Shown: positions 1-4,924 of the stretch, one piece after another
Layout of the letters: each line of letters begins with the position of its first letter
Numbering within the stretch: the stretch's first letter is position 1
Assembly (NCBI GenBank): GCA_017556895.1
Contig: JAFYLX010000092.1
Location: 1 to 5,022 of the forward strand
DNA: 5,022 nt
Source: Bacillota bacterium
GTDB lineage: Bacteria; Bacillota_A; Clostridia; Peptostreptococcales; Anaerovoracaceae
Direction of reading: 5' to 3'
Notes under the pieces: generated by a model
What the model saw: only the letters and a program-made list of their open reading frames with translations
Databases searched by the model: none
Told to the model about the DNA's origin: nothing
Translations under genes and position numbers: made by a program

Positions 1-40
1 GTACAAATATTAATAATATACTTATGCCTTTTCTCTTCAT
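1..40 (-). CDS. 5' end of a gene downstream of ftsX, probably exported or membrane protein (partial)
   Basis: Thirteen codons are visible before the window edge: an ATG at 40-38, then Lys-Arg-Lys-Gly followed by a run of Ile, Ser, Leu, Phe and Val. A basic N-terminus followed by a hydrophobic stretch is how a signal peptide or membrane anchor begins. A ribosome binding site GAGGG sits 7 bases upstream of the ATG, and the gene starts only 13 bp after the ftsX stop, so it is very probably in the same operon. In many Firmicutes the gene after ftsEX encodes an exported peptidoglycan hydrolase (for example an M23 metallopeptidase) or a carboxy-terminal processing protease. That is context only: no catalytic part is visible here, so no function is assigned. 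The start is well supported; the identity is open. Confidence 0.7.
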   Translation of the reverse strand, partial: MKRKGISILLIFV

Positions 41-53
41 CCTATTTCCCTCT

Positions 54-950
54 TTATACGTCAAGGAACTTTCTCATTGAAATGATACTTCCCCATGCGC
101 CGATACTGATTCCAAGTGCAAGGAAGATAATAAGCATATTACCTGCCATATATCCAACGGAAATCAGTGGACATGATGTAATTGCAATTACCTGCGTTCC
201 AATACCCGCAACAACTCTGCTGTATAACAGTGATACCATTACAGTTGAAATAATCGCCGCAAAGATACCGATTATGATGCCTTCTGCCATAAATGGTCCT
301 CTGATGAACCAGTTAGTAGCACCTACGTATTTCATAATCTTAATCTCTTTGGAACGCGCAAATACAGTAAGCTTAATCGTATTTGAAACTACAACTACAG
401 ATACAATGATTAGGAATACCATCACAACGATAGCCCCAATCTGTAGGAAGCTAGTTACCTTTGTAAGTTTTTCTACAGTTTCTCTAAAGTACTGGACGTC
501 TTCTACGCCATCTAGTGAAGCTGCAAAGGTTGATACAGCCTCCGCATTTTCTACAGAATCAACGCTTATCAAAATTGATGCCGGAAGTGGATTGTCACCT
601 AAAGAATCAAGTAGATATGCGCTTTCGCCCCAACGTTGCTTCATGATATTAAGAGCATCGTCCTTGCTTCTGTAAGATACAGATTCCGCTTCGTCTAGAG
701 ACTGAATCTCTCCTATCAGGCCTTCAGCCTGTTCCATAGTCACTTCATCCTGAAGATATACTTCGATCTGGTCGTAATCTTGCTTAACTATTTCTGTGAA
801 AAGGTTTAAATTAACTACGATTACGAAGAATATTCCAAGGATAAATAGCATAGCTAAAATTGAAAAAATAGAAGCCACACTCATTCCTCTATTTCTAAGA
901 ATCTGAGTGAAACCTTGTTTAATATTGTATAATAAACTATTCAAGTCCAC
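54..950 (-). CDS. ftsX: FtsX, membrane subunit of the FtsEX cell-division ABC complex
   Basis: This is a 298-residue protein with the FtsX layout: one N-terminal membrane helix (about residues 25-49), a large extracytoplasmic loop (about 50-168), then three more helices (about 170-191, 220-246 and 267-289). The stretch between helices 2 and 3, with NTIKLTVFARSKEI near 190-203 and KYVGATNWFIRGPFMAEG at 207-224, is the conserved cytoplasmic segment of the FtsX/permease family. With FtsE it forms a membrane complex that, in characterised bacteria, couples ATP hydrolysis to activation of peptidoglycan hydrolases outside the cell. The length is normal for Firmicutes. The gene overlaps ftsE by 14 bases as called from a GTG at 950-948. 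That GTG is only 3 bases from the AGGAGG site, and an in-frame TTG two codons later (944-942) is better spaced, so the true start may be 944. Translational coupling to ftsE is likely. Confidence 0.95.
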   Translation of the reverse strand: MDLNSLLYNIKQGFTQILRNRGMSVASIFSILAMLFILGIFFVIVVNLNLFTEIVKQDYDQIEVYLQDEVTMEQAEGLIGEIQSLDEAESVSYRSKDDALNIMKQRWGESAYLLDSLGDNPLPASILISVDSVENAEAVSTFAASLDGVEDVQYFRETVEKLTKVTSFLQIGAIVVMVFLIIVSVVVVSNTIKLTVFARSKEIKIMKYVGATNWFIRGPFMAEGIIIGIFAAIISTVMVSLLYSRVVAGIGTQVIAITSCPLISVGYMAGNMLIIFLALGISIGAWGSIISMRKFLDV

Positions 951-1635
951 TCACCTCCTCGATGATGTTATAAATACCTTCTTTATCTCGTACAATCTTG
1001 CCCTTTTCGATAGCGATAACTCGCTTCTTCATTCTGTCTACGATATCCTTGGCATGTGTTACCATTACGATAGTAGTTCCTCTAAGGTTAATCTGATCTA
1101 ATAGGTCCATGATTTCAGCTGCTGTTTCAGGGTCTAGGTTACCTGTAGGCTCGTCTGCAATTAGTACCATAGGATTATTAACAATGGCTCTAGCAATAGC
1201 TACTCTCTGCTGTTCACCTGCAGAAAGTTCATCCGGATACTTATGAGCCTTATCTGTAATCCCAACTAAACTAAGAATTTGTGGAACCTGCTTACGAATC
1301 TGCTTCTTGCTCTTGTGTAAAACTTCCATGGCAAAGGCAACGTTTTCGAATACAGTCTTCTTTGGCAGAAGTCTGAAATCCTGGAAAACAGTCCCAACCT
1401 TTCTTCTAAGTACCGGAATTTCTCTATTGCTAAGCTTAGTGATATCCTTGCCATCCACAAAAATACTACCATTATCAGCTTCAATTTCTTTTAAGATAAG
1501 TTTAATGAAAGTGGATTTACCAGCTCCACTCGGTCCTACTAAAAAGACGAAGTCTCCCTTACTAATATCCACACTTATATCATCAAGGCCTATGTTTGTG
1601 CGATAAGTTTTGGTCACATGTTCGAATCTAATCAT
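937..1635 (-). CDS. ftsE: FtsE, cell-division ABC transporter ATP-binding subunit
   Basis: This 232-residue ABC ATPase has all the expected motifs in order: Walker A GPSGAGKST (34-42), Q-loop in VFQDFRLL (83-90, Q85), ABC signature LSAGEQQRVAIARA (137-150), Walker B VLIADEP (157-163), D-loop GNLD (165-168) and the switch histidine H194 in VTHAKD. The FQDFRLL wording and the ftsX gene directly downstream separate it from lipoprotein-exporter (LolD/MacB-type) ATPases. The signature has Ala where most ABC proteins have Gly (LSAGE rather than LSGGE), a mild variation that should not stop function. FtsE hydrolyses ATP on the cytoplasmic face to drive conformational change in FtsX. The ATG at 1635-1633 has AAGGGG five bases upstream. 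A perfect TATAAT lies about 43 bp upstream of the start, so ftsE probably begins the ftsEX transcript. Confidence 0.96.
   Translation of the reverse strand: MIRFEHVTKTYRTNIGLDDISVDISKGDFVFLVGPSGAGKSTFIKLILKEIEADNGSIFVDGKDITKLSNREIPVLRRKVGTVFQDFRLLPKKTVFENVAFAMEVLHKSKKQIRKQVPQILSLVGITDKAHKYPDELSAGEQQRVAIARAIVNNPMVLIADEPTGNLDPETAAEIMDLLDQINLRGTTIVMVTHAKDIVDRMKKRVIAIEKGKIVRDKEGIYNIIEEVSGLE
954..959 (-). promoter_or_regulatory. Ribosome binding site of ftsX, inside the 3' end of ftsE
   Basis: AGGAGG (followed by TGA) lies within the last codons of ftsE. It is 3 bases from the GTG at 950-948 and 9 bases from the in-frame TTG at 944-942. The usual Firmicutes spacing of about 6-9 bases favours the TTG. 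Either choice leaves ftsX overlapping the ftsE stop codon at 939-937. Confidence 0.7.
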
Positions 1636-1677
1636 GTTTTCCCCTTTCTTGTGCCTTTATTTTACAAATACTAAAAT

Positions 1678-1706
1678 ATTATACTACATTTTGACCCCAA
1701 ATGAAA
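1678..1706 (-). promoter_or_regulatory. Probable promoter of ftsEX
   Basis: On the minus strand a perfect TATAAT -10 box occupies 1683-1678. With a 17-bp spacer the -35 hexamer would be TTTCAT (1706-1701), which matches the TTGACA consensus poorly, so the promoter may be weak or need an activator. Transcription would start near 1671, giving a leader of about 36 bases before ftsE. The position, upstream of ftsE and after the stop of the preceding ATPase-like gene, fits a separate ftsEX transcription unit. No terminator was found after the ATPase-like gene, so read-through is also possible. Confidence 0.5.
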
Positions 1707-1717
1707 TAGTAAATGAT

Positions 1718-1750
1718 GGCAAACTGTGTGTAGTTACTGTGATATTTGCC
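1718..1750. repeat. Short inverted repeat with internal direct repeat upstream of ftsE
   Basis: GGCAAA at 1718-1723 is the inverse of TTTGCC at 1745-1750, separated by 21 bases. Inside lie two copies of ACTGTG (1723-1728 and 1736-1741), 13 bp apart. The element sits just upstream of the ftsE -10/-35 region and just after the stop of the ATPase-like gene. It could be a protein-binding site or a weak hairpin; there is no T-tract, so it is not a convincing terminator. Chance is a real alternative for six-base arms. Confidence 0.25.
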
Positions 1751-1757
1751 GCAACTT

Positions 1758-2390
1758 TTAATACAAAGACGCTATATATTCCGCAATGTTTTTAATGCTT
1801 ATTTTTACATCTTCTCTAATAAATTTCGACTTTGCTAAGGGTCTGGCAAAGCGCTCCGCTTTATAAAAAGATTCCGCCGATTCAATAGGTATGATCGCAT
1901 CAAATTTTATGCCCAAGTATTTCTCGATTGCTCTTTTCTCCTCCTCTTTACCCCTATTCAGCACCCAAAAAGTCTTGCCAGAAAAATATTCCTTTAGGTG
2001 GCCAGTGCTTTTCACAGAGGCTATCACCTTACTAGGCAGAGAATCCACCACGCAGATTATCAAGTCAAAAGATCTATAATCACAAGGGTCATCGTAAATT
2101 ACATATCTTCCATTTAAGATCTGCCCTGCTTCATCTTGAGTTCCCCGTCTTATGCTATCTTCCCTAAAAATCCAATTTACATTGTGCTGCACATTTAGTC
2201 TTTTTCTATGGTGCTCACCACCGAGAGATAACAGGTCTGAAATCCGCGGTTCTTCCTTGAAATTGCTAGTTCTGGGACTTTCCACAAAAGCCACTCCATC
2301 CACGATTTCTGCAAGAAAAAGTGCCAGCGATGAAGCGATGAAAGTAACACCGGCTCCTCGGCATCCACCTGTAACGCAAATCTTTTTCAT
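1758..2390 (-). CDS. ParA/MinD-like P-loop protein with degenerate Walker A motif
   Basis: This 210-residue protein has the outline of a SIMIBI (ParA/MinD/CpsD) ATPase. A first strand, KKICVTGG, leads into a glycine-rich loop GGCRGAGVT (8-16); a helix IASSLALFLAE follows (18-28). Then come a second strand VAFVE (33-37), a Walker-B-like strand YVIYDDP (96-102), a strand LIICVVDSLPS (110-120) and a later WVLNRGKEEEK segment (142-152). In the family the loop reads KGGxGKT; here both lysines are absent (Cys10 and Val15 in their places), with Arg11 nearby. ATP binding or hydrolysis is therefore uncertain. ParA-like proteins usually position or regulate other machines, and ftsEX lies directly downstream, but no role can be assigned. 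The ATG at 2390-2388 has AAAGGGG 8 bases upstream. A terminator upstream of it, at 2483-2453, suggests it has its own promoter. The fold is moderately certain; the function is unknown. Confidence 0.7.
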   Translation of the reverse strand: MKKICVTGGCRGAGVTFIASSLALFLAEIVDGVAFVESPRTSNFKEEPRISDLLSLGGEHHRKRLNVQHNVNWIFREDSIRRGTQDEAGQILNGRYVIYDDPCDYRSFDLIICVVDSLPSKVIASVKSTGHLKEYFSGKTFWVLNRGKEEEKRAIEKYLGIKFDAIIPIESAESFYKAERFARPLAKSKFIREDVKISIKNIAEYIASLY

Positions 2391-2406
2391 TTGTCATACC
2401 CCTTTT

Positions 2407-2426
2407 ACTACCCTACTAAAATACTA
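2407..2426. repeat. Three TAGT repeats with 8-bp period upstream of the ATPase-like gene
   Basis: ACTA (TAGT on the minus strand) occurs at 2407-2410, 2415-2418 and 2423-2426, exactly 8 bp apart, between the upstream terminator and the ribosome binding site of the ATPase-like gene. A weak promoter reading, TTGCTT with a 16-bp spacer to TAGTAT, uses one of the copies. In A/T-rich intergenic DNA this may be chance. Confidence 0.2.
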
Positions 2427-2452
2427 CACCCATCAATTTTTAAAGCAAAGCA

Positions 2453-2483
2453 CAAAAAAGAAAAAGTCCCAAAATAGGGACTT
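2453..2483 (-). terminator. Rho-independent terminator after the PrcB-domain gene
   Basis: On the minus strand AAGTCCC (2483-2477) pairs perfectly with GGGACTT (2470-2464) around a 6-base loop. The 3' arm runs straight into a long T-rich tract, TTTTTCTTTTTT, ending at 2453-2454. It lies 40 bp after the stop of the PrcB-domain gene and separates it from the ATPase-like gene. Confidence 0.92.
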
Positions 2484-2522
2484 AATTGTAAGTTTTTAGC
2501 GTTTTTTGTAATTTCACCCGAT

Positions 2523-2999
2523 TCAATATTTCGATATGAGTTCAATACTGTCAGGTAAAACTTCTAACTCCGCCAAAGCGACAGCATAAGGATATGTCGT
2601 AACCTGAGACTGCGCTACACCTTCCTCCGGCTCACCAAATAAAGCCTCAACCTTCAAGTTGGTTTTTCCATTGTCTTTTTCGATCGTCATTTTTTCAATA
2701 GAAACGCTGTATCCTGAAGTAGGTTTTTCACCTCTTGTAACTACTACATATATTTTTCCATCCACCAAGCAACCAAGGGCTCTTTCTAATTCTCTATATT
2801 CAGGAATTACTTCCGTGTCTATCGCCTTTGGTATTTCCTCTTTAGAGACAGTCTCAAAATTCACATTCTTTCCACCGCTAAAATCAAATAATCCACGTCC
2901 CAAAATCATCCAAAGCAAAGCACCTATGATAATGATGACGCCAATAGTTAAAGCAGTCTTTTTTGAAGGCATTTTGAGCCATTTTCTATCTTTACTCAT
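2523..2999 (-). CDS. Membrane-anchored PrcB_C-domain protein
   Basis: This 158-residue protein starts with a basic cytoplasmic tail (MSKDRKWLKMPSKK), followed by one hydrophobic helix at about 16-33. The rest (about 40-158) should lie outside the membrane. The segment IYVVVTRGEKPTSGYSVSIE (about 83-102), ending with TTYPYAVALAE (134-144), is typical of the PrcB C-terminal domain. That domain is named after PrcB of the spirochaete dentilisin protease complex; in most other bacteria its role is unknown. No protease gene lies beside it here. A start at 3029 would add ten residues, but it has no ribosome binding site and falls in a hairpin loop. The ATG at 2999-2997 has GGGAGAGGAG 7 bases upstream and is preferred. 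That site lies in the 3' arm of a strong hairpin (3006-3052), so expression may be restricted. The domain call is fairly secure; the function is not known. Confidence 0.8.
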   Translation of the reverse strand: MSKDRKWLKMPSKKTALTIGVIIIIGALLWMILGRGLFDFSGGKNVNFETVSKEEIPKAIDTEVIPEYRELERALGCLVDGKIYVVVTRGEKPTSGYSVSIEKMTIEKDNGKTNLKVEALFGEPEEGVAQSQVTTYPYAVALAELEVLPDSIELISKY

Positions 3000-3000
3000 C

Positions 3001-3052
3001 AAAAAACTCCTCTCCCACATAAGTTTCATAACATCTTATGTGGAAAAGGAGT
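3001..3052 (-). terminator. Long hairpin plus T-tract: terminator after transketolase that also covers the next ribosome binding site
   Basis: In minus-strand RNA, bases 3052-3035 pair with 3023-3006 as an uninterrupted 18-bp stem (16 Watson-Crick and two G-U pairs) around an 11-base loop. Six T follow (3006-3001, the first still inside the stem). This is the form of a Rho-independent terminator and it sits 31 bp after the transketolase stop. The 3' arm contains GGGAGAGGAG (3016-3007), the ribosome binding site of the PrcB-domain gene whose ATG is at 2999-2997. The structure should therefore both end transcription and hide that site in any transcript passing through. The two G-U positions would be C-A mismatches on the opposite strand, pointing to function in minus-strand RNA. 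Confidence 0.8.
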
Positions 3053-3057
3053 CAATT

Positions 3058-3063
3058 ATTATA
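3058..3063 (-). promoter_or_regulatory. Candidate -10 box for the PrcB-domain gene
   Basis: A perfect TATAAT lies at 3063-3058 on the minus strand. The hexamer 17 bp upstream (TAATTA) is a poor -35 match and there is no extended -10 TG, so support is limited. Transcription would start at about 3052-3051, exactly at the foot of the 18-bp hairpin. A second TATAAT at 3088-3083 overlaps the transketolase stop codon and likewise has no clear -35. Confidence 0.35.
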
Positions 3064-3083
3064 AGTTTACACCAAATATGTAA

Positions 3084-4010
3084 TTATACTAAGGACTTAG
3101 CTGCCTTTACGATATCAGCCGCTGTCATTCCGTATTTAGCCTTTAATTCGTCTGGCTTGCCGGATTCACCGAATGTATCCTTTTGTCCAACCATAGCCAT
3201 CTTAACTGGGTGCTTGCAGCATAAAACTTCTGCTACTGCACTTCCTAAACCTCCGATTACGGAATGTTCTTCTGCTGTCACGATAGGGCCAACTTCTGCT
3301 GCTTCAAGAAGAATTTCTTCATCAAGAGGCTTAATTGTATGCATATCGATTACGCCAACTTCGATGCCTTCTTTAGCTAATTCTTCAGCAGCAGCCATCG
3401 CTTCGCTAACCATAATACCAGTAGCAACAACTGTTAAATCCTTGCCCCTACGAAGCCAGTTGCCCTTGCCTAGCTTGATATCAGCGCCTTCTTCATAGAA
3501 TACAGGAACTGCTGCTCTGCCAAGTCTAACATAACAAGGTCCGTCGAATTCAACAACCTGCTTCATAAGTTCAGTTGCAGAAACACCGTCGCATGGGTTA
3601 ACAACAACCATTCCTGGGATTGTTCTCATTAAAGCAATATCTTCAAAAGTCTGATGGCTAGCGCCGTCTTCGCCTACAGTGATACCTGCATGCGTAGCAC
3701 AAACCTTAACGTTTGCACGTGTATATCCAATGGAGTTACGAATAATTTCAAAAGCTCTGCCTGCTGCAAACATAGCAAATGTACTTGCACATACAGTCTT
3801 GCCGGAAAGAGCAAGTCCACAAGCAGCCGCATATAAGTTCTGTTCCGCGATACCCATATTGAAGAATCTTTCTGGGTATGCCTTTGCAAATTCAGCAGTC
3901 ATAGTGGATTTTGAAAGGTCAGCATCCATTACAACTAAATTTGGATTATCCTTACCAATTTCTACCAAGGCTTTGCCGTAAGCCTGTCTTGTTGCCATTT
4001 TTTCTGCCAT
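3084..4010 (-). CDS. Transketolase, C-terminal subunit (split enzyme)
   Basis: This 308-residue protein corresponds to the C-terminal half of full-length transketolase. The pyrimidine-binding domain spans about residues 4-165. It contains the catalytic glutamate E56 in MGIAEQN (52-58), which activates thiamine diphosphate, and the conserved THAGITVGEDGASHQ (106-120). The C-terminal domain follows (about 180-308), with DMHTIKPLD (222-230) and EEHSVIGGLG (247-256). With the N-terminal subunit encoded just upstream, it transfers two-carbon ketol units between sugar phosphates (xylulose 5-phosphate to ribose 5-phosphate or erythrose 4-phosphate) in the cytoplasm. The ATG at 4010-4008 shares one base with the upstream stop (TAATG), and GGGGGAG lies 7 bases before it, inside the end of the upstream gene. 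A second Met at position 5 lacks such a site. Substrate variants of split transketolases exist in sugar-catabolic operons, but the neighbours here do not suggest one. Confidence 0.95.
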   Translation of the reverse strand: MAEKMATRQAYGKALVEIGKDNPNLVVMDADLSKSTMTAEFAKAYPERFFNMGIAEQNLYAAACGLALSGKTVCASTFAMFAAGRAFEIIRNSIGYTRANVKVCATHAGITVGEDGASHQTFEDIALMRTIPGMVVVNPCDGVSATELMKQVVEFDGPCYVRLGRAAVPVFYEEGADIKLGKGNWLRRGKDLTVVATGIMVSEAMAAAEELAKEGIEVGVIDMHTIKPLDEEILLEAAEVGPIVTAEEHSVIGGLGSAVAEVLCCKHPVKMAMVGQKDTFGESGKPDELKAKYGMTAADIVKAAKSLV

Positions 4011-4828
4011 TATAGTGCTCCCCCTAGTTCTTCAACTGCCTGTTTCATCTGTTCATCGTTTGGTGCCTTACCATGCCAGCCTGCTTCGTCTGCCATGAAG
4101 GAAACACCCTGTCCCTTATGAGTCTTTGCAATGATAGCTGTTGGCTTTCCTTTGCATTCTCTTGCTTTGTCGAAAGCGTCAAAAATCTGCTGGAAGTCAT
4201 GTCCATCGATTTCGATTACGTTAAAGCCGAAGGATTCGAATTTCTTATCGATTGGCTTAACTGTGATAACATCATCGTTGTTACCGTCGATCTGAAGACC
4301 GTTCCAGTCTACGATTACGCAAAGGTTGTCTAGCTTGTAATGGCCAGATGCCATAGCAGCTTCCCAGATTAAACCTTCCTGTAATTCGCCGTCACCTAGT
4401 AATGTATAGATTCTACCAGGATCATTGTCTAGCTTGTTTGCTAATGCCATACCAACGCATACAGCAAACCCCTGTCCTAGTGAACCTGTTGACATCTCAA
4501 CTCCAGGAACTTTATCTCTGTTTGGATGTCCCTGAAGATAGCTTCCAAGTTTTCTTAAAGTCACTAAATCTTCTACTGGGAAATAGCCTCTTTCAGCTAG
4601 AGCTGCGTACTGTACAGGGGCAGCATGTCCTTTGGAAAGGACAAATTTATCTCTACCTTTCATGTCTGGGTCTTTCGGGTCAATATTCATTTCTTTGAAG
4701 TATAGAGCTGTAACAATGTCTGCCGCAGAAAGGGAACCACCTGGGTGTCCTGAACCTGCACTATGTACCTGCTTAACAATGTCTACTCTTATTTGAGAAG
4801 CGATTTTCTGATACTCTTTAAAATCCAT
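4010..4828 (-). CDS. Transketolase, N-terminal (thiamine diphosphate-binding) subunit
   Basis: This 272-residue protein matches the N-terminal half of transketolase. Visible motifs are GSGHPGGSLS (26-35), VLSKGHAAP (63-71), LQGHPNRDKVPGVEMSTGSLGQG (98-120, read as separate conserved blocks) and the thiamine diphosphate/Mg motif GDGELQEG (145-152) with its partner asparagine N176 in IVDWNG. Further along are THKGQGVSF (236-244) and WHGKAPN (251-257). H68, H102 and H237 sit where active-site histidines of the family are found. It makes the diphosphate-binding half of the active site, completed by the C-terminal subunit encoded next. The ATG at 4828-4826 has GGAGG 6 bases upstream. The two subunits together (580 residues) are shorter than single-chain bacterial transketolases (about 660), as is usual for split forms. 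Confidence 0.96.
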   Translation of the reverse strand: MDFKEYQKIASQIRVDIVKQVHSAGSGHPGGSLSAADIVTALYFKEMNIDPKDPDMKGRDKFVLSKGHAAPVQYAALAERGYFPVEDLVTLRKLGSYLQGHPNRDKVPGVEMSTGSLGQGFAVCVGMALANKLDNDPGRIYTLLGDGELQEGLIWEAAMASGHYKLDNLCVIVDWNGLQIDGNNDDVITVKPIDKKFESFGFNVIEIDGHDFQQIFDAFDKARECKGKPTAIIAKTHKGQGVSFMADEAGWHGKAPNDEQMKQAVEELGGAL

Positions 4829-4857
4829 TACGTTCCTCCAATATTGTTATATATTTT

Positions 4858-4880
4858 AGGGGAGTCTACATGGCTCCCCT
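4858..4880. other. GC-rich hairpin in the leader of the transketolase genes
   Basis: AGGGGAG at 4858-4864 pairs with CTCCCCT at 4874-4880, a perfect 7-bp stem with a 9-base loop, lying between the toxin gene and the transketolase start. Neither side has a real T-tract (AAAATATA follows it on the minus strand, TATTT on the plus), so it is a doubtful Rho-independent terminator. It could instead be a stabilising 5' hairpin in the transketolase mRNA. Confidence 0.55.
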
Positions 4881-4895
4881 TATTTAACTAATTCT

Positions 4896-4924
4896 ATTCT
4901 AATGGGTTTCAAACAAATTTGCAA
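4896..4924 (-). promoter_or_regulatory. Candidate promoter of the transketolase operon within the end of the toxin gene
   Basis: TTGCAA (4924-4919) and TAGAAT (4901-4896) are separated by exactly 17 bp on the minus strand; they match the TTGACA/TATAAT consensus at 4 and 5 of 6 positions. The -10 box includes the stop codon of the mazF-like gene. Transcription would start near 4889, giving a leader of about 61 bases that contains the hairpin at 4880-4858. Such matches also arise by chance in A/T-rich DNA. Confidence 0.4.

Noticed and set aside
82..675. Long plus-strand open frame (197 codons) opposite ftsX
   Set aside because: It lies antisense within ftsX, has no ribosome binding site seen and a low-complexity Ile/Thr/Ser composition expected from the reverse complement of a membrane protein gene.
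1266..1484. Second minus-strand frame of 72 codons inside ftsE
   Set aside because: It is an alternative frame of ftsE without a ribosome binding site or recognisable motif.
2391..2522. Possible small RNA or riboswitch in the gap after the PrcB-domain gene
   Set aside because: Apart from the terminator and the short TAGT repeats, no aptamer-like conserved structure or second hairpin was found in these 132 bases.
2997..3029. Longer start for the PrcB-domain protein at 3029
   Set aside because: It lacks a ribosome binding site and lies in the hairpin loop, while the ATG at 2999 has a strong, well-spaced site.
3053..3083. Riboswitch or T-box controlling the hairpin before the PrcB-domain gene
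   Set aside because: Only about 31 bases separate the transketolase stop from the hairpin, too few for a known aptamer, and no T-box motif is present.
2659..3498. Plus-strand open frame of 279 codons across the PrcB-domain gene and the end of the transketolase subunit
   Set aside because: It runs antisense through two well-supported genes and across the hairpin. Its Ser/Pro/Thr-rich sequence resembles no family I know.
3654..3981. Several overlapping short frames on both strands within the transketolase C-terminal subunit
   Set aside because: All are shadows of a well-conserved coding sequence in other frames.
4073..4698. Plus-strand frames opposite the transketolase N-terminal subunit
   Set aside because: They are antisense shadows with no ribosome binding site and no recognisable protein features.
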